Source: Aquimarina pacifica (GTDB lineage: Bacteria > Bacteroidota > Bacteroidia > Flavobacteriales > Flavobacteriaceae). Taken from it: a DNA stretch of 64,000 nucleotides. The stretch covers positions 1 through 64,000 of the forward strand of contig NZ_JACC01000022.1 in the NCBI RefSeq assembly GCF_000520955.1, given 5' to 3'. The position numbers and the translations under genes were made by a program. Below are positions 1 through 9,060 of the stretch, in pieces. A model generated the notes under the pieces. That model was not told where the DNA came from. It made no database searches and saw only the letters and a program-made list of their open reading frames with translations. Position 1 is the stretch's first letter; the number at the start of each line of letters is the position of its first letter.

Positions 1-275
1 AAACACAACAATTGGCCTTGATCCATAATAACTTAATTTATAATGCCAAATTTACCTTTGAGCCTATAGTGGGAGAGACGTACTATTTGTACCGAAAAAA
101 AGATGAAACTGTTTTTTTATCAATCTTGGCGCCCGAAGAATGTAGTTTTAATTATATCGGAACTTTTAGGCTTACTGCCAATAAAATTTGGGATTGTTTG
201 CACAAGGTTTAAAAAAGAGATTTAGAAAGATTGCAGTAAGCATATTTGGGTAAACACAACAATTGGCCTTGATCC
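1..275. repeat. 24-bp direct repeat (1-24 and 252-275) around the DUF2452 fragment
   Basis: Bases 1-24 (beginning AAACACAACAATTGG, ending CTTGATCC) recur identically at 252-275. The first copy lies in the DUF2452 reading frame, the second downstream of its stop codon. The copies are 251 bp apart. It may be a tandem-duplication scar, a mobile-element footprint or an assembly artefact; the window alone cannot decide. Confidence 0.7.
3..212 (+). CDS. DUF2452 family protein, C-terminal part (5' end outside window or fragment)
   Basis: The reading frame is open from the window edge to a TAA at 210-212. The product (about 66-70 residues) contains NNLIYNAKFTFEP, YYLYRKK and a final FNYIGTFRLTANKIW, which I recognise as the C-terminal part of the small DUF2452 proteins of Flavobacteriia; their function is unknown. 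The first in-frame start-like codon is TTG at 12, but the family is longer, so the true start is probably upstream of the window. Odd: the first 24 bases of the window recur exactly at 252-275, just after the gene, so this could instead be a fragment at a duplication junction. Confidence 0.55.
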   Translation, partial: TQQLALIHNNLIYNAKFTFEPIVGETYYLYRKKDETVFLSILAPEECSFNYIGTFRLTANKIWDCLHKV

Positions 276-327
276 CCCTGATCCTTTATGATCCTACTTC
301 TAAGGTGTGAGAAAAAATGATGTAAAC

Positions 328-361
328 TAAAAAAAGCCTCTCCAAGTATATGGAAAAGCTT
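328..361 (-). terminator. Second hairpin terminator downstream of tRNA-Asp
   Basis: On the minus strand AAGCTTTTCC pairs with GGAGAGGCTT through an 8-base loop, with two G.U pairs that form only in the minus-strand RNA, and is followed by a run of six or more T. It lies about 100 bp past tRNA-Asp, behind another terminator. Confidence 0.5.
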
Positions 362-427
362 CTCATCGGTTTACTACTAAACCAGTTCTCACGACAAGCG
401 TGAGACAACACAACTTTGTTAATTGCT

Positions 428-457
428 AAAAAAGCTTCAACCGCAGTTGAAGCTTTT
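428..457 (-). terminator. Rho-independent terminator of tRNA-Asp
   Basis: A 10-bp perfect stem (AAGCTTCAAC / GTTGAAGCTT) with a 4-base loop, followed on the minus strand by six T. It starts 10 bases after the tRNA 3' end. Confidence 0.85.
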
Positions 458-466
458 GCAATCTTG

Positions 467-540
467 CGGTCTGGACGGGACTCGAACCCGCGACCCCCTG
501 CGTGACAGGCAGGTATTCTAACCAGCTGAACTACCAGACC
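467..540 (-). tRNA. tRNA-Asp (anticodon GTC)
   Basis: Read on the minus strand, the 74-nt sequence folds as a cloverleaf. The acceptor stem is GGTCTGG/CCAGACC. The anticodon arm is CCTGC-CTGTCAC-GCAGG with anticodon GTC. The T-loop is GTTCGAG. The discriminator base is G, the known Asp identity element. CCA is not encoded. The gene stands alone, followed by two hairpin terminators. Confidence 0.95.
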
Positions 541-626
541 AAGGCCGTATTGCGGATGCAAATATACACCTCATTTTGATACTCACAAATGTTTTTTTTA
601 CTTTTTTTTGGTTTAATATTGATTTA

Positions 627-1556
627 TTAATTAAACTTCTGTCTTTCAATAAAATAAGTTGTGAGTATTTTATCAAAATCTTTTGTAGTATCTGCTTCTA
701 CGTACTTTATTCCATATTGAGCACATTTCATTTTAAGATCATAAAAATAGGAAGACACTGCTTTTTGATAGTTCTCTTTGATTGTGTCTGCATATAAATT
801 AATAAATTCACCTGTTTCTACATCCACAAATCGAGTTGGTTGATTACCAAAATCAAAATTTAGCTCTTTTTTACTATCAAAGGTGTGAAAAAGAATAACT
901 TCATGTTTATTGTATTTTAAATGGCGTAATGCTTCGAATAGTTTTTCTGGATCAGATGTAGCTTGCAACATATCAGTAAACAAGAAGATCATTGATCTTC
1001 GATGAATCTTCTCAGCTATAAGGTGTAAAAATTTAAAAGTATCTGTTTGCTTATTTTTCTCTTTTGGGAGTATGGTATTACTAAGGGTGTTTAGTAACAT
1101 TTGATGATGTCGTTCACTACCTTTTTCGGGGGCATAATAGTCATATTGATCACTATAGATACTTAGTCCTATAGCATCTCGTTGTTTTTTTAGGATATTC
1201 ATTAAACAAGCGGTAGCAAGTACAGAAAAGCTAATTTTATTTAAAGAATTAATAGCGTGCTTTTTTACAAAAGGATAATGCATTGATGATGAATTATCGA
1301 TAATAATATGACATCTCAGGTTTGTCTCTTCTTCATATCGTTTTGTGAAAAGTTTGTCTGTCTTGGCAAAAAGTTTCCAGTCAATGTGTTTTGTGCTCTC
1401 GCCATTGTTATACACTTTGTGCTCAGCGAATTCAGCAGAAAAACCATGAAAAGGACTTTTATGCATTCCTGAGATAAAGCCTTCTACAACCTGTTTTGCC
1501 AGTAACTCAAGATTTGTAAATCCCCCAGTTTTATTAATTTCATTTTGAATATTCAT
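627..1556 (-). CDS. DUF58 domain-containing protein (vWA-like)
   Basis: 309 residues, the usual length for stand-alone DUF58 proteins. The N-terminal third contains the DUF58 signature (GFSAEFAEHKVY, then HIDWKLFAKTDKLFTKRYEEE). It is followed by a vWA-like metal-site motif, IIIDNSSSMHYP, matching DxSxS of integrin-type folds. The family in other bacteria often sits beside a MoxR ATPase and may take part in envelope or protein-complex assembly; no MoxR gene is visible here. The nearest neighbour, trxA, is 312 bp away on the same strand with a terminator between, so the gene is probably transcribed alone. No signal peptide or membrane span is seen, so it is likely cytosolic. Molecular function unknown. 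Confidence 0.85.
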   Translation of the reverse strand: MNIQNEINKTGGFTNLELLAKQVVEGFISGMHKSPFHGFSAEFAEHKVYNNGESTKHIDWKLFAKTDKLFTKRYEEETNLRCHIIIDNSSSMHYPFVKKHAINSLNKISFSVLATACLMNILKKQRDAIGLSIYSDQYDYYAPEKGSERHHQMLLNTLSNTILPKEKNKQTDTFKFLHLIAEKIHRRSMIFLFTDMLQATSDPEKLFEALRHLKYNKHEVILFHTFDSKKELNFDFGNQPTRFVDVETGEFINLYADTIKENYQKAVSSYFYDLKMKCAQYGIKYVEADTTKDFDKILTTYFIERQKFN

Positions 1557-1868
1557 ATTCTTGATTTAGTAGAAGTATTGTTTTTATGATTCACCAAATA
1601 GCATTTAACACTTTGAATTTAAAAGAATAAAAAAACCACAGTTACACATGTTTTTTTTCATTTTCAGGAAAAAAACGAGTATTTCTTTCTGTTGAATTTC
1701 TAATAAATTACAGTATGAAACGTACAACAATATTAATTATTTCTAGCACATTCTAGTAAAAATGGTATTGTGTTGTGCAAACAATATACGCATAACAAAT
1801 CTATTTTGTTGTGTGTACAAAAAAGGCCTGACAATTGTCAGGCCTTTTATCAAAGTATGTTTATTCTT
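1557..1868. other. Intergenic region between DUF58 gene and trxA
   Basis: About 310 bp with no credible coding frame. It must hold the DUF58 promoter (minus strand). Near 1860 it holds the trxA terminator. No clear TAnnTTTG box was found for DUF58. Confidence 0.5.
1821..1848 (-). terminator. Terminator of trxA
   Basis: Perfect 28-bp palindrome (AAAAGGCCTGACAA and its complement), 21 bases downstream of the trxA stop, with A and T runs on both sides. Confidence 0.9.
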
Positions 1869-2186
1869 TTAGATCAAGGAATCTAATGCCTCTGCGTATG
1901 CAGTTTTTGGGGAAACACCTACTTGGCGACCTACTACTTCTCCGTTTTTGAAAACTAAGACTGTAGGGATATTTCGTACCCCATACTTTGCGGCAAACTC
2001 CTGATTTGCGTCTACATCAACTTTTCCTACAACGGCTTTGCCATTATACTCTTCACTAATTTGTTCTATAATAGGACCTACCATTCTACAAGGACCGCAC
2101 CATGCTGCCCAAAAGTCAACAAGAACTGGTTTGTCACTCTGAAGTACTACTTCATCAAAAGTAGCATCTGTTATTTCTAATGCCAT
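1869..2186 (-). CDS. trxA: Thioredoxin
   Basis: 105 residues, full length for thioredoxin 1. The active site WCGPC is at about residues 29-33 in the context DFWAAWCGPCRMVGP, and the cis-proline motif NIPTVLVFK and C-terminal GVSPK are present. It is a cytosolic disulfide reductase that receives electrons from thioredoxin reductase and serves ribonucleotide reductase, peroxiredoxins and others. It is monocistronic, with a strong terminator behind it. On the minus strand a TAATTTTG box (2227-2234) matching TAnnTTTG lies about 40 bases before the ATG and is a plausible -7 element, though the nearest upstream TTG is 23 bases away, slightly far. Confidence 0.97.
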   Translation of the reverse strand: MALEITDATFDEVVLQSDKPVLVDFWAAWCGPCRMVGPIIEQISEEYNGKAVVGKVDVDANQEFAAKYGVRNIPTVLVFKNGEVVGRQVGVSPKTAYAEALDSLI

Positions 2187-2515
2187 AGTTATTTATTATT
2201 TAAAATTGTTTTTTATTTTAATTACACAAAATTAGTCAATAATTCTGCCAAAGCTTACAATCACAATATTTCTTTTGGCTATAGAGATATCGAGTTTTCT
2301 GATACCCTTATACATGTTATTGTTTTCTGGGTATAAATTCTTACTATTTTGATTTCCTAAATATGAAGTAATACATATTGTTAAAAAAGAGAATAGAAAA
2401 AATGATTCTAATATATAAACCGGGTTTAATATAAGAAAAAATCAACAGTTCTTTGTGCTTTTTATTTTTTGCCCAAGGAGTAACTTTGTTTAAGAAGGTG
2501 TAAGACTTCTTTAAT
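2187..2515. other. Intergenic region trxA / UbiA-family gene
   Basis: About 330 AT-rich bases with no convincing ORF. The part near 2187-2260 holds the putative trxA promoter (TAATTTTG at 2227-2234, minus). No terminator hairpin for the UbiA gene was recognised. Confidence 0.4.
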
Positions 2516-3427
2516 TTAGTGCCATAAAATTCTATCTAAAATCAAATTAACATCAATTAAAACGATGCTAAAAGCGCCTACAACAATAATAAACTTGAGA
2601 ATATTATGTAGCCAGACATAGTGTGTTCTTTCTTTGGATGCCCATATCCCTATAAAGAAGAAAAGCAGGAGTAGAATAGATGCGTAAAAGTATAGGTACA
2701 TATACCCAATATCGTATGAGGTAAGCAATAAGTATATGGGGATAGATGCGGCCACTATCAAAGTACTAATGATCTGTTTTGATGTGCGCTCTCCGTACTT
2801 AATAGGTATCGTATTATAGTTTTGAGCAAGATCTCCTCTCAGATTTCCTAGGTCCTTGATCATTTCTCTCATCACTAATATCAAAAACAAAAAAGTAGCA
2901 TGCACAAAAATGACTTCATCAAAATTTTTGTAATAGATGAATACTGCAAAAAAAGGAGTAATGGCTAAAGAAGAAGCCACAATATTACCAATAATCGGAA
3001 ATTTTTTAAGTTTATGAGAATAGAACCAAATAGAAAAAATATATACTGAAAAGAAAACTACTGCTCTAAAAGAAACATAACTTGCGCATACTACTGATAG
3101 AAAATTGAGGACAAAATACCCAGTTAGTTTTGTTCGTTGACTTACTAAACGATCTAGCATCGTTTTTTGAGGACGATTAATTAAATCTTTCTCTCTGTCA
3201 TAAAAGTTATTAATAATATATCCAGCAGCAATTACTCCAGAAGAGGCTAGCACGATGACGAATAAGTTTGGATCCAATACGATCTGTTGTAATTGTATAT
3301 GGGGAGCCAAAATAAAAATAGAAGAGAGGTATTGCGCAACTACAATAATTAGAATATTGTATCCGCGAACAACAGAAAACAAACTCAATAATTTTAGAAT
3401 AACAAGCTTATTTTTTCTGTTAAGCAT
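2516..3427 (-). CDS. UbiA-family prenyltransferase (geranylgeranylglycerol-phosphate geranylgeranyltransferase-like)
   Basis: 303 residues with about eight or nine hydrophobic spans. Both aspartate-rich UbiA motifs are present: NNFYDREKD (about residue 71-79; N/DxxxD binding Mg-prenyl diphosphate) and GNLRGDLAQNYNTIPIKYG further on. The family moves a prenyl chain onto an acceptor in the inner membrane. In Flavobacteriia this paralogue is usually annotated as geranylgeranylglycerol-phosphate geranylgeranyltransferase-like, but the acceptor is not established. It follows the mevalonate kinase-like gene by 12 bases and lies downstream of mvaD on the same strand, so the three are probably one isoprenoid operon; this supports an isoprenoid donor but not a particular product. 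Confidence 0.85.
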   Translation of the reverse strand: MLNRKNKLVILKLLSLFSVVRGYNILIIVVAQYLSSIFILAPHIQLQQIVLDPNLFVIVLASSGVIAAGYIINNFYDREKDLINRPQKTMLDRLVSQRTKLTGYFVLNFLSVVCASYVSFRAVVFFSVYIFSIWFYSHKLKKFPIIGNIVASSLAITPFFAVFIYYKNFDEVIFVHATFLFLILVMREMIKDLGNLRGDLAQNYNTIPIKYGERTSKQIISTLIVAASIPIYLLLTSYDIGYMYLYFYASILLLLFFFIGIWASKERTHYVWLHNILKFIIVVGAFSIVLIDVNLILDRILWH

Positions 3428-3439
3428 GACTAATGCTTC

Positions 3440-4375
3440 TTAAAAATTGTAAACTACTTCTAGCTTATAATCCTTGAGTGATGCTTGAGCTTTATCAAAA
3501 TCCTGAGTGAACCCCAAAATATATCCGCCGCCGCCAGAACCACAAAGTTTAAGGTAATAATCATTAGTTTCAATTCCTTTTTTCCATAACGAATGAAACT
3601 GTTTTGGGATCATTGGCTTGAAGTTATCAAAAACAACATGAGACAGTTGTTTTATGTTCGAAAAAAGTGACTTGACATCTCCTTTAAGAAAATCATCTAC
3701 ACAAGCATCTGTATATTTTACAAATTGGTTTTTGAGCATGTTGCGAAACCCTTCTTGTTTCATACTCTCCATAAAAATATGAACCATGGGTGCCGTCTCA
3801 CCTACAATACCGCTGTCTAACAAAAAAACAGCACCTTTCTTATGAACAGTGCTTTGAGATGGAATTCCCGCTGGCTCGATATTATCTTTTGAATGTATAA
3901 GAATAGGTAAGCTGAGGTAGCTATTAAGTGGGTCAAGACCAGAACTATTACCATGAAAAAAAGACTCCATCAATCCAAAAATACTTTTTAGTTTTAAGAG
4001 CTTATCACGGGTCAGGTTTTCTAATACAGTAATTTTATCGGCAGCATATTTGTCATAAATTGCTGCAACTAGAGCACCACTGCTTCCTACACCATATCCT
4101 TGAGGGATGCTACTGTCAAAATACATTCCTGAATCGATGTCTGCTTGTAATTTTTCTAAGTCAAAAGTGACGATACCTTTATTCTGAATTTCTTCTAGGT
4201 AAGAAGCAAACTTTTTGAGGTGTTCATTTGATTGTAATGACTCCTTATTGGGTTTGTCTGATACTTTTAGTGCACCTTTATAAAAATTATAAGGAATCGA
4301 AAGACCTTTAGAATCTTTTATAATTCCATATTCTCCAAACAAAAGTATTTTAGAATAAAATAACGGTCCTTTCAT
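3440..4375 (-). CDS. GHMP kinase, mevalonate kinase-like
   Basis: 311 residues. The GHMP ATP-binding motif is PQGYGVGSSGALVA (about residues 92-105). The C-terminal glycine-rich motif KLCGSGGGGYILGF (about 278-291) closes the active site. It sits between mvaD (50 bases upstream on the same strand) and a UbiA-type prenyltransferase, so phosphorylation of mevalonate with ATP in the mevalonate pathway is the natural reading. Bacteroidetes forms are divergent, and phosphomevalonate kinase activity cannot be ruled out from sequence. No signal peptide; cytosolic. The start ATG gives an N-terminus, KGPLFYSKILLFGEYG, matching the family. Confidence 0.8.
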   Translation of the reverse strand: MKGPLFYSKILLFGEYGIIKDSKGLSIPYNFYKGALKVSDKPNKESLQSNEHLKKFASYLEEIQNKGIVTFDLEKLQADIDSGMYFDSSIPQGYGVGSSGALVAAIYDKYAADKITVLENLTRDKLLKLKSIFGLMESFFHGNSSGLDPLNSYLSLPILIHSKDNIEPAGIPSQSTVHKKGAVFLLDSGIVGETAPMVHIFMESMKQEGFRNMLKNQFVKYTDACVDDFLKGDVKSLFSNIKQLSHVVFDNFKPMIPKQFHSLWKKGIETNDYYLKLCGSGGGGYILGFTQDFDKAQASLKDYKLEVVYNF

Positions 4376-4425
4376 AATATTTTAAATGTTACTTCTTACT
4401 ACTTGTCGTCAACTTAAGGTTAAAG

Positions 4426-5511
4426 TTACACTATTTTAGCTCCCAAACCTATTTTGTCGCAAATATACTGCTGATTCTGACAATACGCAACTAACTCGCT
4501 AGTAATGAAATCCAAAGCACTTTCTTTTTCAATATTAGGATACAAAACATGTACATTGGCACCAGCATCTAGGGTAAAACACATTTTTGATCCCGTTGTT
4601 TTACGATATTCCCATATTTTGTGGATTACAGATAATGTATTTGGTTTCATTAAAATAAAATAGGGTAATGAGGTCATCATCATTGCATGAAGTGTTAGTG
4701 CTTCACTCTCGACTATTTTTATAAAAGCATCAATATCACCAGAGATAAGCACTTCTTTAAGTTTGGTAATATTTTCGTTCGCCTGTTCAAACCTTTTTTC
4801 TGCAAATGGGTGGCCATGCATTAGGTCGTGTCCTAAGGTGCTACTTACTTCTTTTTCTCCTTTGTCAATTAACAGTATAGTGTCTTGATATGCTTCAAAA
4901 TTTGTGTGTACTTTATCAGGAAAAGGAATTGCATATGCATTGCTACTACCATTGATATTTTCGTGTTTTCCCCAAACGGTAACAGGGCCTTCGATACTTC
5001 GACAAGCACTACCAGAGCCTAAACGAGCCAGAAATGAAGCTTTTTGTACTAAATATGCACTTGGGTTCTCAGGAAATATCTTTTTTTCTAATTGCATAAG
5101 ACAAAATGCCAAAGCACTCATGCCGCTGGCAGAAGACGCAATACCACTGCTATGAGGAAATGTATTACTTGTTTCTATTGTAAAGGAATACTCTTTTAAA
5201 AAAGGAACATATGGTGCTATCCTTTCAAAAAACTTTTGGATTTTGGGTTTGAACTCAGGTTTTGGTTTTCCTTCAAAAATCAGTTCGAAATCGAAGTTCG
5301 ATTCTAAAACATTTCGTTTTTTGTATGTTAATTTAGTATTAGTTTTACAAGAGTCTAACGTAAAGCTAATAGAAGCATTCTGAGGTATTTGAATAGGTTT
5401 TTTGCCCCAATATTTTATTAAAGCAATATTGCTGGGTGAAGTACATTCAATAGTTCCTGTCTCGGGTAACTCTTTACTTTTAGATAAGATAAACTCAGGA
5501 TAGGCTGTCAT
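4426..5511 (-). CDS. mvaD: Diphosphomevalonate decarboxylase
   Basis: 361 residues. The signature IALIKYWGKK (about residues 29-38) near the N-terminus binds the diphosphate substrate, and the GHMP motif PHSSGIASSASGMSALA (about 118-134) binds ATP. The enzyme decarboxylates mevalonate 5-diphosphate to isopentenyl diphosphate using ATP. It is the first gene of the minus-strand isoprenoid cluster mvaD - GHMP kinase - UbiA. The 101-bp gap to the divergent tspO gene probably contains both promoters. In place of the MEP pathway, flavobacteria commonly use this route. Confidence 0.93.
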   Translation of the reverse strand: MTAYPEFILSKSKELPETGTIECTSPSNIALIKYWGKKPIQIPQNASISFTLDSCKTNTKLTYKKRNVLESNFDFELIFEGKPKPEFKPKIQKFFERIAPYVPFLKEYSFTIETSNTFPHSSGIASSASGMSALAFCLMQLEKKIFPENPSAYLVQKASFLARLGSGSACRSIEGPVTVWGKHENINGSSNAYAIPFPDKVHTNFEAYQDTILLIDKGEKEVSSTLGHDLMHGHPFAEKRFEQANENITKLKEVLISGDIDAFIKIVESEALTLHAMMMTSLPYFILMKPNTLSVIHKIWEYRKTTGSKMCFTLDAGANVHVLYPNIEKESALDFITSELVAYCQNQQYICDKIGLGAKIV

Positions 5512-5612
5512 AGATTGCTAGAATTTTTTGACAAAGATAAGAGGTATCCTATATTGATAAGGCATTCGTAGTAAAAATAAATTCCTATTTTAGTAGTGCA
5601 CTAACTTATTTT

Positions 5613-6086
5613 ATGAAAAAAAAAATCTCTCGTATTGTTATATCTGTAATACTATGTGTATTCATTGGATTTTTAAGTAGTATTGCTACCCAAAGCTCTA
5701 TTACCACATGGTATCCAACACTTGTTAAGCCTTCTTTTACACCACCGAATTGGATTTTTGGACCTGTATGGGGAGTATTATATGTTCTTATGGGGGTTGC
5801 CGCAGGAATTGTTTGGAGTAAAGGCTTGTATCATAAATGGGTGAAAACTGCGTTATATCATTTTGGGTTTCAATTGTTGCTTAATGCAGCATGGTCTATT
5901 CTTTTCTTTGGATTGCAAAATCCTTTCGTAGCATTAATAGATATAATTGCCCTATTTGTTTTACTTTTGTTCACAATTAAATGGTTTACTGTAGTAAATT
6001 CCACCGCCGCCTATCTACTAATACCCTACATAATATGGGTTGCTTTTGCAACTGCCTTGAATTTTGGCATTTGGCAACTTAATTAG
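5613..6086 (+). CDS. TspO/MBR family membrane protein
   Basis: 157 residues with five hydrophobic spans, the normal TspO size. The signature WYPTLVKPSFTPPNWIFGPVW (starting near residue 33) is typical, as are the many Trp and Pro residues. TspO proteins bind porphyrins and related ligands in the membrane; their exact role in Bacteroidetes is unknown. A TetR-type regulator begins 29 bases downstream on the same strand, so the two are probably co-transcribed and the regulator may control the pair. The start ATG is followed by a run of Lys and the first hydrophobic helix. Confidence 0.92.
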   Translation: MKKKISRIVISVILCVFIGFLSSIATQSSITTWYPTLVKPSFTPPNWIFGPVWGVLYVLMGVAAGIVWSKGLYHKWVKTALYHFGFQLLLNAAWSILFFGLQNPFVALIDIIALFVLLLFTIKWFTVVNSTAAYLLIPYIIWVAFATALNFGIWQLN

Positions 6087-6114
6087 AACTAAGAAAAAGG
6101 ATTTTCAATTTTAT

Positions 6115-6684
6115 ATGAGTAAAAAAGCAATAGTCTTGCAGACTACTTTAGAATTAATTACAAAACAAGGTATTAATGCAACCTCTCTTTCTCAAATTAT
6201 TAAAGAGTCTGGAGTTGCCAACGGAACGGTATACCATCATTTTAAGAATAAAGAAGAAATTATTACTGAACTCTATTTAATGCTTGCTCAAGATTTTGGA
6301 ACAGTAGTAATGCGTAATACACCAGAGAACGATGTAAAAAAACAGTTTTCTGTTATGTGGCTCAATCTGTTCTATTATTTTGTAAATAATCCATTGGCAT
6401 TTATATTTTCTGAACAAATCGTGCGATCACCAGAAATTCCGCAATCGCTAAAAGATAAGGCCAGGCAACATTACAATAAGATAGAAACTTATTTTAAAAA
6501 AGGAATAAAACAAAAAGTATTCAAAGCCTATAATACATTAATTATGGAAGAATTATTTTTTGGAAATGTAGTGTCTCTGGTAAAAATTCATGAAAACGAA
6601 CAGGTAAAACTTCAGGAAAAGCATATTAATCAAGCAATAGAAATTTCATGGAGAGGCTTTTTAAAGGATCAAACTATTATCTAG
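6115..6684 (+). CDS. TetR/AcrR family transcriptional regulator
   Basis: 189 residues from the ATG at 6115. An upstream in-frame TTG at 6064 would overlap tspO and is unlikely. The N-terminal HTH reads [27 protein letters not shown] (about residues 22-48; shown only by its ends SQIIKESG and [12 protein letters not shown]), a classic TetR recognition helix. The remainder is the variable ligand-binding helical domain. It would act as a dimeric repressor in the cytosol. Being 29 bases after tspO, it may regulate this operon; the ligand is unknown. Confidence 0.9.
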   Translation: MSKKAIVLQTTLELITKQGINATSLSQIIKESGVANGTVYHHFKNKEEIITELYLMLAQDFGTVVMRNTPENDVKKQFSVMWLNLFYYFVNNPLAFIFSEQIVRSPEIPQSLKDKARQHYNKIETYFKKGIKQKVFKAYNTLIMEELFFGNVVSLVKIHENEQVKLQEKHINQAIEISWRGFLKDQTII

Positions 6685-6761
6685 ATTAAATCACTTCTTA
6701 GGATATAAAAATAGAATTTTTGATTTCTATCATATTCATGGCTCCGTATTGTCCATATTTT

Positions 6762-6769
6762 TATCTTTG
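6762..6769 (+). promoter_or_regulatory. Putative -7 box for tyrS
   Basis: TATCTTTG fits the Bacteroidetes -7 consensus TAnnTTTG and lies 27 bases before the chosen tyrS ATG. There is no good TTG 19-21 bases upstream (ATG instead), so the call is moderate. Confidence 0.45.
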
Positions 6770-6796
6770 TCGCTCTTAAAAGAATTATATTTTACA

Positions 6797-8092
6797 ATGG
6801 CCAAGAATTTTATAGAAGAATTACGTTGGAGAGGGATGTTACATGATGCAATGCCCGGAACCGAAGAATATTTAATGGAGCAAATGCGAGCTGCCTATGT
6901 AGGGTTTGATCCCACAGCAGATTCATTGCATATTGGTAACCTCGTTCCTATCATGTTATTGGCTCATTACCAAAGGGCAGGTCATAAGCCTTTTGCTCTT
7001 GTAGGTGGTGCTACCGGTATGATTGGGGACCCTTCAGGGAAATCGGCAGAACGTAATTTACTAGACGAAAAAACATTGCGTCACAATCAAGAAGCTATAA
7101 AATCTCAATTGAGCCGATTTCTTGATTTTGAAAGCAATGTAGAGAATGCTGCTGTACTGGTTAATAATTATGATTGGATGAAGGATTTCTCGTTTCTTGA
7201 ATTTATTAGAGACGTAGGAAAACATATTACGGTTAATTATATGATGGCCAAGGATTCTGTAAAGAATAGAATCTCATCAGAATCATCAGAAGGAATGTCG
7301 TTTACAGAATTCACCTATCAATTGGTGCAGGGATATGACTTTTTACATTTGTACAGAGCTCATGAATGTACATTGCAGATGGGAGGAAGTGATCAATGGG
7401 GTAATATCACTACAGGAACAGAATTAATCAGAAGAATCGCAGGAGGGAAAGGATATGCCTTAACATGTCCTTTGATAACAAAGTCTGACGGATCTAAATT
7501 TGGTAAGTCAGAAGGTGGTAATGTTTGGTTAGACGCGAAACGAACATCACCTTATAAATTCTATCAATACTGGTTAAATACCAGTGATGAGGATGCAGAA
7601 AAATATATCAAAATCTTTACTTTTTTGACCGAAGAAGAAATCAAATCTTTGGTCGAAACCCATAAAGAAGCGCCACATCAACGTGCATTACAAAAAAAGC
7701 TTGCAGACGAAGTTACCGTTATTGTTCATTCTCAAGAGGATCTTGATAATGCAATAAAAGCATCTGCAATTCTTTTTGGAAAATCTACATCAGCAGATCT
7801 TAAAGAATTAGATGAAGCTACTTTTCTTGATGTTTTTGACGGAGTGCCGCAAGCAGAAATTTCGAGAAACTTACTTAGTGATGGCGTAGATATTATTGGG
7901 GCTTTGGCAGAGCATACAGGTTTTCTAAAATCAAACGGAGAAGCGAGAAGAGCACTCAAAGAAAATTCTATATCTGTAAATAAAGAGAAAGTAAAAGAAG
8001 GATATGCGATCTCTGACTCTGATTTGATAAACGAACAGTTTGTATTGTTGCAACGTGGTAAGAAAAACTATTTTGTAATACGAGCGGTATAG
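6797..8092 (+). CDS. tyrS: Tyrosyl-tRNA synthetase
   Basis: 431 residues from ATG 6797; the frame extends to 6749 but those residues do not belong to the family and would overlap the promoter. The class I signatures are HIGN in [12 protein letters not shown] (about residue 43-46) and KFGKS in [10 protein letters not shown] (about 234-238), the KMSKS loop. The tyrosine-binding region [11 protein letters not shown] is present. The C-terminal 70 residues form an S4-type RNA-binding domain ([19 protein letters not shown]). The enzyme charges tRNA-Tyr in the cytosol. The gene is monocistronic; a bidirectional hairpin lies at 8169-8204. Confidence 0.97.
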   Translation: MAKNFIEELRWRGMLHDAMPGTEEYLMEQMRAAYVGFDPTADSLHIGNLVPIMLLAHYQRAGHKPFALVGGATGMIGDPSGKSAERNLLDEKTLRHNQEAIKSQLSRFLDFESNVENAAVLVNNYDWMKDFSFLEFIRDVGKHITVNYMMAKDSVKNRISSESSEGMSFTEFTYQLVQGYDFLHLYRAHECTLQMGGSDQWGNITTGTELIRRIAGGKGYALTCPLITKSDGSKFGKSEGGNVWLDAKRTSPYKFYQYWLNTSDEDAEKYIKIFTFLTEEEIKSLVETHKEAPHQRALQKKLADEVTVIVHSQEDLDNAIKASAILFGKSTSADLKELDEATFLDVFDGVPQAEISRNLLSDGVDIIGALAEHTGFLKSNGEARRALKENSISVNKEKVKEGYAISDSDLINEQFVLLQRGKKNYFVIRAV

Positions 8093-8168
8093 TTTTCATA
8101 TTCAATATTAGGATATCAAATATCAATCTTATGGTGGTTGATAAGTATTCCTACTTTACATAAAAAAA

Positions 8169-8204
8169 CAAAGCCTACTATAACATCTTATCTAGTAGGC
8201 TTTG
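8169..8204 (-). terminator. Terminator between tyrS and the YHS gene
   Basis: 12-bp stem CAAAGCCTACTA / TAGTAGGCTTTG with a 12-base loop. The T run is on the minus strand (seven T), so it best serves the YHS gene, but the stem may also stop tyrS transcripts. Confidence 0.85.
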
Positions 8205-8278
8205 TCAATTAACCAAATCAATTATTGAAAAACTTAGCAATCCATACAGCTCAATACAACTGTATATTGTAACTATTT

Positions 8279-8722
8279 TTATTTCTTTATTTTTACCCAA
8301 TTTACATCAGCTTGCGAAAGTAGTTTTTCGGGATCTTCTTCTAGCCACTTCTCTAATGTATTTATTCCCCATGAATTATAAAAAAGATATAATTTACCAT
8401 CTCTAATTTCGAAAGTCTTAGGGTTGATATCTACTTTTTCACTATTGACACCGATAGCATATGCGCAAAATCCGCCATATTGCGGGATGTATTTTTCGGG
8501 GTTACTTTTAAATTTTTCTAAGTTTTCTTGAGTTGCAAACTTATATTTTACACCATCATGAGTAGCAATAAAATTGCTAGCACCTCTTATCGCCTTGTTT
8601 GCAAAATACTCAGTGACATCATATCCTTTAGCAACAAAATCTTTACTAGTATTGTAATTCACTTTTTGCGCACTCAAAGGTGCTGCAAAGGCAAAAAATA
8701 ACAGAAATATATAGTGCTTCAT
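8279..8722 (-). CDS. Secreted YHS domain-containing protein
   Basis: 147 residues. An N-terminal signal peptide (KHYIFLLFFAFAAPLSAQ) should send it to the periplasm. The YHS-like core runs from GYDVTEYFANKAIRG through VKYKFATQENLEKFKSNPEKYIPQYGG (residue about 35-90), ending FCAYAIG. YHS domains are small metal-associated modules, often near copper or heavy-metal genes, but here the neighbours (tyrS, a large lipoprotein) give no functional hint. The terminator at 8169-8204 follows. Function unknown. Confidence 0.85.
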   Translation of the reverse strand: MKHYIFLLFFAFAAPLSAQKVNYNTSKDFVAKGYDVTEYFANKAIRGASNFIATHDGVKYKFATQENLEKFKSNPEKYIPQYGGFCAYAIGVNSEKVDINPKTFEIRDGKLYLFYNSWGINTLEKWLEEDPEKLLSQADVNWVKIKK

Positions 8723-9060
8723 ATGTTTTTTTTGGAACTCTCGTGTGTTTAGTCGTGCAAAAAATCTAAACCTTACATTGGATATTCTTTTTTAACTACT
8801 TTTTGTTTTTTTATGTGGATGTGATCAATTAGGGAAACTTGTCAGGTATCGAAAAGCAAAAAAGAATAACGGTACATATTGATCAAAATGATTTTGGTAA
8901 GGATCTAATTCTGTGAAGTGGCTTTTTTTACTGAGGGTGTTTTTAGAAACAGGAAAGGTTTGTGTTGAGTAGTATAAATGGTGTCAGAATATGTGTAAAA
9001 AAATATTGCAGAGCATACTATAAGCACACTCTGCAATAAACTCGAAAATCGTTTTTTGTA
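8723..9060. other. Intergenic region
   Basis: About 340 bp without a credible ORF. The right-hand 60 bp hold the terminator of the next gene (8997-9038, minus). Nothing else was recognised. Confidence 0.4.
8997..9038 (-). terminator. Terminator of the 9061-10389 gene
   Basis: 10-bp stem TATTGCAGAG / CTCTGCAATA with a 15-base loop, followed on the minus strand by seven T; it begins 22 bases after the stop codon. Confidence 0.85.

Noticed and set aside
286-561. 91-codon minus-strand frame over tRNA-Asp
   Set aside because: The frame reads through the tRNA (the FESRP-type translation seen for many tRNA genes) and its terminators; no protein features.
2187-2515. Riboswitch or other known structured RNA before trxA or the UbiA gene
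   Set aside because: No recognisable conserved riboswitch core or strong stems were seen.
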